A DNA stretch of 64,000 nucleotides from an uncultured Nitrospira sp. (GCA_902500695.1 CABVRQ010000005.1:1-64000); one strand, 5' to 3'; numbered from the stretch's first letter, positions 35,372 to 45,583 are shown. Notes: generated by a model from the letters alone, not told the origin. Numbers and translations: made by a program.

Positions 35372-36182
35372 AGAACCCTATCGATGGATTGAAGCCGTCG
35401 CCAATCGGCGAAATTATCTTGACGATCAATTTACGCAAGGCAATCCGTTAGTCGGCGTCTCCTTTGCGCAAGGGATTCTTCTGTTGACCTTTAATCGGGG
35501 AACGGAAAAGATCTATGAAATTTACGATCGCATCGCCTTAGGAGGCATGGGACATCCGGCGGATCTGGAGAAGCTACGGTATAGCTTATTGGATATGGCT
35601 CACGTCGAAGGATTTCAACGGTCACCGGCGGATGTCACTGCTTCCCGCCTGATGAAAAATGGTCTAGCCCCTGCCATTAAACAGGCCTTTGAAGAAATTT
35701 TCAAGGCACCGTACATTGCTAAAATTTTGCTGGCAGAAGTCGGGGCTACTCAGGATCGTGACCGTTTGTTCAGCATCAACTATGATGGCATGTTCGAGGA
35801 ACAACGGGAATTCGGGGTGCTGGCGGCCTCCCCATCCATCCGTGGGCTTCTCACTCAGGAATGGAAAAGCCATAGTCCTCTCTCTTCTTTGCAGTCTGCG
35901 GTGGAGGTGAGTCTCCGACTGTGGGGGATTGCGAGTCATCTCCAAACCTCGACTCCCTCTCCCGATACGGAAGAGGAAGGAACCACCTCTTTACCAGCCA
36001 CTTCCATGTCCACCATTCCGGACGATGAGGCGATTGCTTCACGAATTCGTGAAACGCTGTCCAAAGAATCACTGGAATGTGTGTTGCTGGATCGGGAGAG
36101 CGGGAAGATGGAAACCTATCGTGCTCTGAGTCCGTCGGAACTTCAGTCCTTCATTCCTTCGGTGTTTCAACCTGCCACCTAA
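35364..36182 (+). CDS. prcA: 20S proteasome alpha subunit
   Basis: 272 residues. Alpha-type features: YRWIEAVANRRNYLDDQFTQ at the gate end, then NPLVGVSFAQGILLLTFNRG, then IYEIYDRIALGGMGHPAD, and no catalytic Thr. The alpha rings gate entry and bind the ATPase tails. Residues about 200-225 form an acidic Ser/Thr/Pro-rich linker (TSTPSPDTEEEGTTSLPATS), followed by a helical tail to 272, longer than in actinobacterial PrcA. It is coupled to prcB by an 8-base overlap and followed by pafA after 22 bases. Confidence 0.95.
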   Translation: MYEEPYRWIEAVANRRNYLDDQFTQGNPLVGVSFAQGILLLTFNRGTEKIYEIYDRIALGGMGHPADLEKLRYSLLDMAHVEGFQRSPADVTASRLMKNGLAPAIKQAFEEIFKAPYIAKILLAEVGATQDRDRLFSINYDGMFEEQREFGVLAASPSIRGLLTQEWKSHSPLSSLQSAVEVSLRLWGIASHLQTSTPSPDTEEEGTTSLPATSMSTIPDDEAIASRIRETLSKESLECVLLDRESGKMETYRALSPSELQSFIPSVFQPAT

Positions 36183-36204
36183 TTCCTGGCAGAGTGAGGT
36201 CCCC

Positions 36205-37737
36205 ATGCATAATCGAATCTTCGGCATTGAAACCGAATATGGCCTGCTCATAAAGGCCGATCAACCGGACGTGTCTCCTCCCTGGGTTGCACGCCGGATC
36301 ATTGAACATTTATTTGGACAGAAAAAACATGGCGTGATTGATTGGCATTATCGTGGGCATGATGAACCTCCAGGCAATGGAGGATTTTTGCTCAATGCAG
36401 GCCGGATGTATGTGGATATGGGGCATCTTGAATATGCCTCGCCGGAATGCCATTTGTTGTGGGATTTAGTGGCTGTGGACCGTGCAGGAGATTGGCTGTT
36501 GCAGGACTGTTTAGAAGAGCTTGGCCTCTCAGAACAGGTGTCGATCATTAAAAACAATATTGATCATGAGACAGACGCAACATTTGGCTGCCATGAAAAT
36601 TACCTGGTCACCAGGGATTTTCCCTTTACCTACCAAGGGTTGGGGTTGCTCATGCCGTTTCTGGTGACACGCCAGGTCTTTACCGGGGCCGGCCGAATCG
36701 GGATGGCGCGTTCCGTGGACGGCTGGATTAGCCTGGACGATATTGAAGGACGTGGGGGAGACCGGTCACGGGGATCAGTGGGAGAGGGGGTGATCTATCA
36801 AATTTCCCAGCGCCCGGATTACATCGTCAACGATTTTTTCGAATGGGTCCAGCACAACCGGGCTATTGTGAATACCCGGGATGAACCCCTGGCTGATCCA
36901 GAGCGATTCCGGCGGTTGCACCTGCTCATGGGCGATTCGAACATGGCCGAGGAAGCGACCTTATTGAAAATGGGCACGACCGGGCTGGTTCTCCAGTTGA
37001 TCGAAGAAGGCTATGCTCCGCAAGGGTTGGATTTCGATGATCCCGTCCAGACCCTACGCGCCATCTCTCACGACCCTCAGCAAAAATGGATGGTTACCCT
37101 ATCAACCGGCCGGCGCTTTTCAGCCTTGGATATTCAAGAGCAGTTTTGGGAAGCCGCGAACAAACAGTATGCCGGACAGGATGAGGAAACAGACTGGGTC
37201 CTAGCCCATTGGGAATCGGTAGTGAAGGATTTACGAAAAGGTTATCATGCCGTGGTTGGCCGGGTTGACTGGGCTTCTAAGCTTTCGTTGTTGGAAGCCT
37301 TTCGGGAAGCGGAGAAGTTAGATTGGGACGATCCCTGGTTAAAAAGTCTGGATTTGGAATATCACAATGTCGATCCACACGCAGGGCTGTATCATGGCAT
37401 GACAGAGGAAGGCGATGCGCCGCGCTTTACGACGAATGAACTGGTCGAGTTGGCGAAAGGTCAACCACCACGAAATACCCGTGCATTTGGGCGATCCGAA
37501 GTCATTCGCCATGTCGTTAGGGAAGGGTGGGCGGATTTTTTAGAGAAGGCGTCCGGCCATCATGATCCGCGTCGCCCCCCCTATGTCATCAATTGGTCGG
37601 TTTTGCAACTTCAGGGAAGTCCGGCTTTTGTCATGGCCGATCCCTTTCGCAGCTATGTGCAGGAAAGCCGCGATTATTGCAAAGAATGGTCCTCTCGCCC
37701 CTCCCTGGAATCCCTCCCTAATAAACAAAAGACCTAA
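36205..37737 (+). CDS. pafA: Pup/UBact ligase PafA
   Basis: 510 residues. Same fold as Dop but no Dop loop: after IDWHYRGHDEPPGNGG comes NAGRMYVDMGHLEYASPEC with Asp71. The nucleotide and Mg site is in FGIETEYGLL and IKNNIDHETDATFGCHENYL. The C-terminal domain (INWSVLQLQGSPAFVMADPF then RSYVQESRDYC) matches PafA's KDPFRAV-type end. It uses ATP to phosphorylate the modifier's C-terminal Glu and join it to substrate lysines. It is last in the operon, GAGTGAGG precedes the ATG. Confidence 0.93.
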   Translation: MHNRIFGIETEYGLLIKADQPDVSPPWVARRIIEHLFGQKKHGVIDWHYRGHDEPPGNGGFLLNAGRMYVDMGHLEYASPECHLLWDLVAVDRAGDWLLQDCLEELGLSEQVSIIKNNIDHETDATFGCHENYLVTRDFPFTYQGLGLLMPFLVTRQVFTGAGRIGMARSVDGWISLDDIEGRGGDRSRGSVGEGVIYQISQRPDYIVNDFFEWVQHNRAIVNTRDEPLADPERFRRLHLLMGDSNMAEEATLLKMGTTGLVLQLIEEGYAPQGLDFDDPVQTLRAISHDPQQKWMVTLSTGRRFSALDIQEQFWEAANKQYAGQDEETDWVLAHWESVVKDLRKGYHAVVGRVDWASKLSLLEAFREAEKLDWDDPWLKSLDLEYHNVDPHAGLYHGMTEEGDAPRFTTNELVELAKGQPPRNTRAFGRSEVIRHVVREGWADFLEKASGHHDPRRPPYVINWSVLQLQGSPAFVMADPFRSYVQESRDYCKEWSSRPSLESLPNKQKT

Positions 37738-38829
37738 TGCTCGGAGCGAGTATAGCCGGGTGACTCAGTCTGCCGTTTTCCAGTAGGGATAATTTTAACT
37801 TAATAGGGGAAGTCAAATGGACAAATGTATAGTTGAATCAAAACTTTTTTCAAACGAAATCAGCTCTAGACTACCTGAATTTCCAGAATTGTAACTCCAA
37901 GTGACAACCTAATATCTCTAGAGTCTCATCTTTTCGTGGTTTCGTGGCGGATACCCGTGTTATATCGTGGCATTCCGGCACAAAGATTTGTTGTTGAAAA
38001 GACGTCCCAAAATTTCAGTCGCTTTATTGGAAATTTCAAGTAACCCGCCGATTAGACCTTTGCTTCATGATTTGCGATCTATTAGGCGGGGATGAATTCC
38101 TTCTTTTTGTACTGTATTGCCTAGGAAAGGCCTGGGAAGGCATAATTTTAGATAACAATGGATGAGGCAGGGTGTTTGTGCTCTCCCAGGCTTTCAGAAA
38201 TTCGAAACTTAAACGAAGATAACTGAGGACTTTGTTTTTATGGACCGAATAGACTTATAGGTCTATTCTGTGACTAGGGCTGGGAGGACAGAATTTCCAG
38301 AGAGAATTTGGTAACTGTCAATCCGGATGAATTCTATGACGCCTACGTTTTGTCATCAAGCGGGCTTTCTTTTATTTCAGAGATAACCCGTTGTCTGTCA
38401 TTGCAGAAACTTTTTTGGACTCACGTTCAGGAAGGCAGGTCCCGGTGCGGAATAAATTCCTAGCATTGAGCGCTATTGCGTTCTTGGGGACTCCGGTAGT
38501 TAGGAATGGATATGCCTCCCTGTACTCAAATCGACATGGTTTTAATTTGAGGAATTGATTTTTTTCTTGCTGAGCTCTCCATATCTGTACCCAAAATATA
38601 TCAACGCCTGTATTCTTTAAGTTATGGGATAACCGACCTCTTCCACTTATTTAACTTAACAGGATTGGGTTCTGTTCCTTCCTATCAAAGGTGGTATTTG
38701 GTGTGTACCACGATTTTTTTTGACGCTGAAGAGTATCTCTGGATGGAAAGTCATCATCTGTAATCGACTGAAAAATGTGAGCACACTTCGATCCATTGTT
38801 CAAAATTTCACTTGGAAAAAGTACTCAAA
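37738..38829. other. Kilobase AT-rich gap between pafA and the RND operon
   Basis: I find no gene of ordinary size on either strand. One 25-codon frame (37817-37894, MDKCIVESKLFSNEISSRLP...) has a good AGGGGA site but no other support. A hairpin GAATAGAC/GTCTATTC lies at 38247-38268 without a T tract. The base composition shifts to AT-rich here and stays so to about 44.7 kb, suggesting that the left junction of an acquired segment lies in this gap. Confidence 0.4.
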
Positions 38830-39924
38830 ATGAAAATTAGCCCAGTACTATTTATTTCAGTCTGTTTACTCACGGTAGCCTGCACCTATAAAAAAGAAAC
38901 TGAAATTATTGATACTCATAAGGTGATTTATCCAGTCGTAGAAGACGCGGAGTATAGCAGCAAATATGTCGCCCAAATTCAATCGGTCAATTATGTGGAG
39001 ATACGAAGCAGAATTAAAGGGTATATTGAAAAAATTTATGTGGATGAAGGGCAGCCGGTCAAAAAAGGGCAGTTGCTGTTTTCTCTGATCTATAACGTTT
39101 TTGAAAAAGAATTGCAAAAAGCGAATGCGGCGTATAGAAGTGCACTGGCAGATTTAAAGGTTGCGCAAGTTGAAATGGCAAACGTGAGAGTGCTGGTAGA
39201 AAAAACCATTGTGTCCAAAACGGAGCTGGATGTCATTCAAGCAAAGGTTGATGCCTTGAAAGCCGACGTGGAAGAAGCGATGGCAAACAAAGAGCAGCAA
39301 GCCTTAAATCTTTCATTTTCAAAGATACGAGCCCCCTATGACGGCTTTATTAACCGTATTCCAAACAAGGTGGGAAGCTTGATAGCCGAAGGAGACATCT
39401 TGACCTCTCTTTCTGATAATCGGGAGGTCTTCGCCTATTTCAATCTTTCGGAAGTCGATTACCTTAATTACATTGCCTCTGGCGAACGAGGGACCAATGT
39501 GGTGAACTTTGAACTCGCCAACCATGCCCTGTATGGGTATGAAGGGACCATAGAAATGATTGAAAGTGAATTTGACAGTTCGACGGGGAATATTGCGTTT
39601 AGGGCCAGATTCCCCAACCCTGATGGACTGTTAAAGCAAGGGGCCAATGGGAAAGTCATTGTCAATAAAATCCTGAAAAATGCCTTGCTCATCCCTCAAA
39701 AATCAACATTTGAAATTCAAGATCAAATGTATGTGTACGTGGTGAATCAAGAAAGTGTGTTAGAGCAAAGGAATATTGTCTATAAAATGCGATTGCCAAA
39801 TTTTTACGTGGTGGAGTCCGGATTATCAAAGGACGAACAAATTCTGTTCGAGGGGGTAGAGAATGTGATGAATGGGGACAAGGTGCATCCTGTTCATGTT
39901 GAGATGGCCAAGGCCATGCCGTGA
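38830..39924 (+). CDS. RND efflux periplasmic adaptor (membrane fusion protein)
   Basis: 364 residues from the ATG at 38830. It is a lipoprotein (lipobox LTVAC). Adaptor layout: lipoyl half-motif VNYVEIRSRIKGYIEKIYVD with EGQPVKKGQLLFSL, an alpha-hairpin (about 90-150), second lipoyl half KIRAPYDGFINRIPNKVGSL, then beta-barrel and membrane-proximal domains. It bridges the inner-membrane pump and the outer-membrane channel encoded next. Codon use is AT-rich compared with the genes before 37.7 kb. Confidence 0.94.
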   Translation: MKISPVLFISVCLLTVACTYKKETEIIDTHKVIYPVVEDAEYSSKYVAQIQSVNYVEIRSRIKGYIEKIYVDEGQPVKKGQLLFSLIYNVFEKELQKANAAYRSALADLKVAQVEMANVRVLVEKTIVSKTELDVIQAKVDALKADVEEAMANKEQQALNLSFSKIRAPYDGFINRIPNKVGSLIAEGDILTSLSDNREVFAYFNLSEVDYLNYIASGERGTNVVNFELANHALYGYEGTIEMIESEFDSSTGNIAFRARFPNPDGLLKQGANGKVIVNKILKNALLIPQKSTFEIQDQMYVYVVNQESVLEQRNIVYKMRLPNFYVVESGLSKDEQILFEGVENVMNGDKVHPVHVEMAKAMP

Positions 39925-39955
39925 ATCAGTCAAGATTGAGGTACATGAGATCCCT

Positions 39956-42900
39956 ATGACGGCCATATTTATTCATCGTCCCGTTCTATCCATTGTTATA
40001 TCTCTGTTCATCACATTGCTGGGCTTGTTGTCCTTTACCCAGCTTCCTGTTACCCAGTTTCCCGAGATTACTCCTCCCGAAGTCACTGTGACAACAAACT
40101 TTATTGGTGCGAATGCCGAAGCTGTGGTCAAGGCGGTTGTGACGCCACTCGAACGAGCCGTGAATGGTGTCGCTGGCATGGCTTACATGTCGTCCGTTTC
40201 CGGCAATGATGGGAAGAGCATTATCCAGATTATTTTTAAGGCCGGGACCGACCCGGAAATCGCCGCTGTGAATGTTCAGAACAGAGTGGCTTCCGCGTTG
40301 GACGAGTTGCCCCCAGAGGCGATTAAATCCGGAGTGATCGTCGAGAAGGTACAAAACAGTATGTTGTTGTATATCAACATACTCAGTCTGGATCCGACGA
40401 TAGACGAAAAATTTCTCTACAATTTCACCGATATTAATATCCTGAAAGAGCTGAAAAGAATAGATGGTGTAGGTTTTGCGGAGATTATGGGGTCAAGGGA
40501 ATATGCCATGCGTGTGTGGCTGAAGCCCAATAAATTGGTTATGTACAACATTTCAGCTCTTGAGGTCATCGAAAAAATAAAAGCTCAGAATATAGAGGCC
40601 GCGCCGGGTAAAATTGGTGAAAGCTCAGGTAAGGATAAGAACGCCCAGGCCCTTCAGTATGTGTTGAAATATACCGGCAAACACAATACACAAGAAGCCT
40701 ATGAAGAACTTGTGTTAAGCAGTACGGATGATGGGGAAATTGTACGACTCAAAGATGTGGCGGAGATTGATTTCGATTCCCAGGATTATGGAGTTCTTTC
40801 TAAGGAGAACGGGCAAGCTTCTGCGGCTATTGTGTTAAAACAGCGCCCGGGCAGCAATGCCCAGGAGGTGATCAATAGGATCAAGGAGAAAATGGAGGAA
40901 ATTAAATCGGCGTCATTTCCTCCAGGGATGGATTTCAGCCTCAGTTATGATGTTTCTGAGTTTTTGGATGCGTCCATTGACCAAGTTCTGACAACCCTGC
41001 TTGAGGCATTTCTTCTGGTATCTCTGGTGGTCTTTATCTTTTTGCAGAATGTACGGCTCACCATCATTCCCATTCTGGCCGTACCTGTTTCGCTGGTCGG
41101 TACATTTTTTTTCATGCATATGATGGGTTTTTCCCTGAATCTCATCACGCTATTTGCGTTGGTTCTTGCCATCGGGATTGTTGTCGATAATGCGATCGTG
41201 GTGATTGAAGCCGTTCATGCCAAAATGGAGGATTCAGGAATTGGAGCCCAACTAGCCACGGAACAAGCCATGCATGAAATTAGCGGAGCCATTGTGGCCA
41301 TTACCCTGGTCATGTCGGCGGTGTTTTTGCCCGTGGCCTTTATGGATGGCCCAACGGGAATTTTTTACAGGCAGTTTTCTTTGACTATGGCCTGTTCTAT
41401 CGTTCTTTCAGGGGTAACGGCCCTCACTCTGACCCCCGCCCTTTGTGCCGTGTTTCTTAAAAATACCCACAACAGCCAACATCCTCAACAATCGCGGCTT
41501 CAGAAATTATTTGATGGATTCAATCGTTGGTATGACAAACTTTCTAGTAATTATAAAAAACTTATTAGCGCGATAGCGAACAGAAGGATGATCACTTTTG
41601 GGATCCTGCTTGGTTTTTCCGTGAGCACCGGTTTGATCGGGGCGTTTGTTCCTTCGGGTTTTATTCCGAATGAGGACCAAGGGACGATCTATGCCAATGT
41701 CACTGCTCCAACAGGTGCGACTCTTGAACGTACGGAAAAAGTTGTCGATGAGGTGCAACGTATTGCATCAGGATTAGAGACTGTTACTTCCGTCTCAAGT
41801 CTGGCCGGGTTCAGCATCCTGTCTGAAGGAACGGGTGCCGTCTATGGAATGAATCTGATCAGTTTGAAAAATTGGAATGAACGAATGGCTTCTGATAATG
41901 AAATTATCAGGGTTCTTGAAGAAAAAACCCAACATATTAAAGATGCCAGCATTGAATTTTTTACCCCTCCCCCTGTGCCGGGTTATGGGAATTCCAGCGG
42001 TTTTGAAATGCGGTTGTTAGACAAAACCGGTTCGGGCACCCTTGAGGAATTGCAAAAAACGGCGGATGACTTTGTCGATGACCTCAATAAGCGGCCGGAA
42101 ATCGCTAATGCCTTTACCACATTCAATGCACGCTTTCCTCAGTTTATGCTCCATATTGATGGCGATAAGGCCGGTCAGAAGGGAGTCACTGCTGAGAATG
42201 CGATGAATACCCTTCAAGCACTGATTGGCAGTGTGTATGCGACCAACTTCACCCGCTTCGGCCAGATGTATAAAGTCATGGTCCAGGCGCTTCCCGAATT
42301 TCGTGCGGAACCTGACGACCTGATGAAGTTATATATCAAAAATGACGAAGGGGAAATGGTTCACTTTTCCTCTTTTCTTCGCATTGAAAAAATTTATGGT
42401 CCTGAGCAGGTGACCCGTTACAATATGTACCCCTCAGCCATGATCAATGGGCAGCCTGCCAAAGGGTACAGCAGCGGGCAGGTTATTACGGCCATCAAAG
42501 AGGTGGCTGCCAGTAAATTGCCGAAAGGGTTTGGGTACGATTGGGCAGGGTCATCCCGAGATCAGGCTAACATGGGAAATCAGGCCATTTATATTTTTCT
42601 GATTTGCTTATTATTCGTGTACCTCCTCCTGGCCGCACAATATGAGAGTTTTCTGCTGCCCATGGCGGTAATTCTTTCTCTACCAATTGGGATATTTGGT
42701 GCCTTATTTTTTCTGTTGATTATGGGCTTGGAAAATAATATCTATGCTCAAATCGCGATGGTTATGTTAATTGGCATTCTCGGCAAAAATGCCATTTTGA
42801 TCATCGAATTCGCATTATTGCAGCGTAGAATAGGTAAAACACCGTATGAAGCGGCGATTGAAGGGGCGGCGCTTCGTTTGCGCCCTATATTGATGACATC

Positions 42901-43165
42901 GTTTGCATTTATTGCCGGTCTCCTTCCCCTCATGTTTGCCTCGGGTGCAGGTGAGATTGGAAATAATACCATTGGCTCGGCGGCGGCGGGAGGTATGTTC
43001 TTCGGGACAATTTTCGGCGTGATTCTTATCCCGGGTTTATATGTGGTATTTGCAACCATGGGTGAGACTCAAAAACGTGAGGAAAGATCAAAAACAGGGA
43101 AAGCTTCCCGTTTGAGTTTCAAGTCTCGGTTTAAACTTGCACGCAGGTTGGCAAAACTCCAATAG
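39956..43165 (+). CDS. RND efflux pump, HAE-1 type inner-membrane transporter
   Basis: 1069 residues from the ATG at 39956, giving the family start MTAIFIHRPVLSIVISLFIT. Twelve transmembrane helices in two halves, two large periplasmic loops. Proton-relay residues are in helix 4 (LALVLAIGIVVDNAIVVIEA, with two Asp/Asn positions VVDNAIVV) as in AcrB; GFSLNLITLF and AQIAMVMLIGILGKNAILII follow. Proton-driven drug, solvent or lipid export is expected; specificity cannot be read. The 3' gene of the trio follows after 65 bases. Confidence 0.95.
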   Translation: MTAIFIHRPVLSIVISLFITLLGLLSFTQLPVTQFPEITPPEVTVTTNFIGANAEAVVKAVVTPLERAVNGVAGMAYMSSVSGNDGKSIIQIIFKAGTDPEIAAVNVQNRVASALDELPPEAIKSGVIVEKVQNSMLLYINILSLDPTIDEKFLYNFTDINILKELKRIDGVGFAEIMGSREYAMRVWLKPNKLVMYNISALEVIEKIKAQNIEAAPGKIGESSGKDKNAQALQYVLKYTGKHNTQEAYEELVLSSTDDGEIVRLKDVAEIDFDSQDYGVLSKENGQASAAIVLKQRPGSNAQEVINRIKEKMEEIKSASFPPGMDFSLSYDVSEFLDASIDQVLTTLLEAFLLVSLVVFIFLQNVRLTIIPILAVPVSLVGTFFFMHMMGFSLNLITLFALVLAIGIVVDNAIVVIEAVHAKMEDSGIGAQLATEQAMHEISGAIVAITLVMSAVFLPVAFMDGPTGIFYRQFSLTMACSIVLSGVTALTLTPALCAVFLKNTHNSQHPQQSRLQKLFDGFNRWYDKLSSNYKKLISAIANRRMITFGILLGFSVSTGLIGAFVPSGFIPNEDQGTIYANVTAPTGATLERTEKVVDEVQRIASGLETVTSVSSLAGFSILSEGTGAVYGMNLISLKNWNERMASDNEIIRVLEEKTQHIKDASIEFFTPPPVPGYGNSSGFEMRLLDKTGSGTLEELQKTADDFVDDLNKRPEIANAFTTFNARFPQFMLHIDGDKAGQKGVTAENAMNTLQALIGSVYATNFTRFGQMYKVMVQALPEFRAEPDDLMKLYIKNDEGEMVHFSSFLRIEKIYGPEQVTRYNMYPSAMINGQPAKGYSSGQVITAIKEVAASKLPKGFGYDWAGSSRDQANMGNQAIYIFLICLLFVYLLLAAQYESFLLPMAVILSLPIGIFGALFFLLIMGLENNIYAQIAMVMLIGILGKNAILIIEFALLQRRIGKTPYEAAIEGAALRLRPILMTSFAFIAGLLPLMFASGAGEIGNNTIGSAAAGGMFFGTIFGVILIPGLYVVFATMGETQKREERSKTGKASRLSFKSRFKLARRLAKLQ

Positions 43166-43230
43166 TCTCGAAATCGTCAGGGAGCCCCATCAAATTTCAA
43201 CGAACGTTAGCAGCCCTTCGCTCATATCCC

Positions 43231-44661
43231 ATGAACAATAAACTGTATTCTAACCTTGTTGTTTTTGTTATTGTCGTCACGTTCAGTGGTTGCACAGGCC
43301 TGAAAACCGACTTGGCCATTCCGGAAAACGAAATACCAACAACCTTTAAGGACAAAACAGATACCACGAATATTGCTGACATCCAGTGGAGAGATTACTT
43401 TGTCGATCCGCTCCTCCATAAATTAATTGATACCGCCATAGAGAATAACCTTGATTTGCAAATGGCGTTGCAGCGAATTGAAAATTCGCGTTCAAGTGTC
43501 AGAGCAGCAACCGGTGCCCTGATGCCGACGATGGGTTTGGGTGTAGGAACCGCTATTCGCCGATACGGAGACTACACCATGGATGGGGCAGGGAACGCGA
43601 CGACCGACTTTAAATCCGGTCAAACCATTCCCGCTAATTTACCGGATCTTTTTGTGGGCTTACAGTCATCATGGGAAGTTGATATTTGGGGCAAGTTGCA
43701 AAATCAGCGCAGTTCAGCCATTTCGAAATTCCTGGCCAGTATCGAAGGGACGAGCTTTGTCGTGTCAAATCTTGTTGCCGATGTAGCAATTTATTACAAC
43801 GAATTGCGGGCTTTGGATAATGAGTTGGATATCATCAGGCAAACCCTTCACACACAGTACGAATCGTTGGAGGTGGTTGAACTGCAGAAGGAAGCCGGCA
43901 GGGCAACTGAATTAGCCGTGGAGCTATTCAAGGCTCAAGTGCTCAATACCAGTATTTTGGAAAAAGAGGTCCTTCAACAAATTGTTGTCACTGAAAATCA
44001 TATTAACTTTCTGTTAGGGCGCTTTCCACAGCCCATTGAACGGACCAAAGGCCAATATTTCACAGAAATTCTACATGAGATTTCATCGGGTGTTCCTTCA
44101 CAATTATTGGCAAACCGCCCGGATGTCCGTGAAGCCGAATTTCAGATCAAGGCCAGTAAGTTCGATTTGAAAGTAGCCAAGGCCTCTTTTTTCCCAAGCT
44201 TTAATATCACAGCAAGTTTTGGGTTTCAGGCATTCAATCCCGATTTTTTATTTGTGGCGCCTTCCTCAATTGCCTATACCGCGGTAGGCACGTTGGTCGC
44301 CCCACTTATTAATAGAAACGCGTTACACGCACAGTTCAATAATGCCGAAGCCAATCAGTTGACTGCCATGTATCAGTATCAGAAAACAATTTTGAACGCC
44401 TATGTTGAAGTGGCCAATGAACTTTCTAATATTCATAACTTGCGAAAAATCAATACTCTGAAAAAGCAACAAAACGAAGTATTGCAACAATCTGTTGAAA
44501 CATCACACTTACTCTATAGATATGGCAGGGCAAGCTATCTTGAGGTTCTCATTGCACAACGGAATGCCCTGCAATCCAATCTCGAATTAATTAATTTTGC
44601 CAAGCAACTTCGTATCGCGGCAGTGAAAATCTACAAGGCATTAGGCGGCGGATGGAAATAA
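43231..44661 (+). CDS. Outer-membrane efflux lipoprotein (TolC/NodT/OprM type)
   Basis: 476 residues with lipobox FSGC. Two outer-membrane-efflux repeats: the first from DPLLHKLIDTAIENNLDLQM with MALQRIENSRSSVRAATGAL, the second from SQLLANRPDVREAEFQIKAS with SFFPSFNITASFGF. The signature LLANRPDVREAE is typical of NodT-type channels. It completes a tripartite pump with the two genes upstream. Style (Asn/Lys/Ile-rich) suggests an origin in another phylum, perhaps Bacteroidota; inference only. Confidence 0.94.
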   Translation: MNNKLYSNLVVFVIVVTFSGCTGLKTDLAIPENEIPTTFKDKTDTTNIADIQWRDYFVDPLLHKLIDTAIENNLDLQMALQRIENSRSSVRAATGALMPTMGLGVGTAIRRYGDYTMDGAGNATTDFKSGQTIPANLPDLFVGLQSSWEVDIWGKLQNQRSSAISKFLASIEGTSFVVSNLVADVAIYYNELRALDNELDIIRQTLHTQYESLEVVELQKEAGRATELAVELFKAQVLNTSILEKEVLQQIVVTENHINFLLGRFPQPIERTKGQYFTEILHEISSGVPSQLLANRPDVREAEFQIKASKFDLKVAKASFFPSFNITASFGFQAFNPDFLFVAPSSIAYTAVGTLVAPLINRNALHAQFNNAEANQLTAMYQYQKTILNAYVEVANELSNIHNLRKINTLKKQQNEVLQQSVETSHLLYRYGRASYLEVLIAQRNALQSNLELINFAKQLRIAAVKIYKALGGGWK

Positions 44662-44753
44662 GAGCCCTGTATGTTGGAATCATTCTTGGATTAAGTTGAA
44701 AAAAACGGTAGGGGATGGACATTTTTCATCACCTTTGATCCGGAATATAACGC

Positions 44754-45089
44754 ATGAGAACAGGGGCGGTGTTTTTTGGATTTATATTTGGGTTGATGGT
44801 CTTCACGGGACCGGCCTTGGCCGATCTGTTCGAAGTCAAAGAAGCCGTGGAAGGGGCCATTTGTCGAAAGTTGGCCACGGATTATGCCGACGATCCTACC
44901 ACCCTTACTATACAAGCAATCGCGCAACTGCAAATCTGTCTTGCTCAAACCTTGAAAAGTACTGATTCGCCAGCATTAACAAAAAAATTTGATATAGGAC
45001 CTCCTCGCCCATCGACAGGTATGGTCGAGACCATTTTACCTACCCCACCAACCCCTCCAACACCCCCCAAGTCCCTGAAGATTCGATGA
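44754..45089 (+). CDS. Small exported Pro-rich protein of unknown function
   Basis: 111 residues. A signal peptide (MRTGAVFFGFIFGLMVFTGP, cut after ALA) is followed by a helical segment with two Cys (EGAICRKLAT and LQICLAQTL) that could form a disulfide, and a Pro/Thr-rich tail (LPTPPTPPTPPKSLKIR). No family recognised. It lies after the RND genes; base composition returns to the local average around here. Confidence 0.6.
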   Translation: MRTGAVFFGFIFGLMVFTGPALADLFEVKEAVEGAICRKLATDYADDPTTLTIQAIAQLQICLAQTLKSTDSPALTKKFDIGPPRPSTGMVETILPTPPTPPTPPKSLKIR

Positions 45090-45583
45090 GGATTGCCTTG
45101 TCGCTTTTTTCTTGAAGAACCGTCTAATTAGCAAGATACATTAAGAAGGTGAATGGAAATGGTCGTGCAAGCTTCCCCCCTTTTTGCTGTCGTGTAGTGC
45201 TCCCCCGAAATCAAGCCACCAATGAGCCTTGTTTCCCCTAATATTGATAATGATTCAGGGATTGCAACCCTTGATGGGGTCGCTCCTCGTTGTGCCATCG
45301 GATCCATCCATCTTTAAGATCTGGGTTAGGTCTTAAAGGTGGTCTCACTTTCAAGGGGGGACAGTATAGTCGGCTCATCCATCTGGTAAAGGTCTATTGC
45401 TTCAGTCCTCACTTCGGACTGGTTTCTTAAATGGATGGCGGAGTGACAAAAGAATGGGAAAGGGGTTCCAGGCGAACCCTTAAACGGCTCGGGGATCCCT
45501 CCACCGGATTTTGGTATTGAATAGAGTTGTCTCTGGAATTATCGGTTTTGTGCCAGTAATTTCGGCGATCGTCTCGAACTTGG
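45090..45583. other. Intergenic stretch with small hairpins, no gene
   Basis: Two imperfect hairpins are visible: TTTAAGATC/GGTCTTAAA (45313-45321 and 45329-45337, pairing with one G-U) and CAGTCC/GGACTG (45403-45408 and 45416-45421). A short minus frame reading VPDQVRDD continues past the end of the next gene but lacks a ribosome site. Nothing else supported. Confidence 0.4.

Noticed and set aside
37817..37894. 25-codon open frame with AGGGGA site after pafA
   Set aside because: Good spacing but no recognisable sequence and gene-poor AT-rich context; not enough to call a gene.
45427..45583. Minus-strand frame with VPDQVRDD
   Set aside because: No ribosome site; looks like chance coding beyond the end of the M20 gene.
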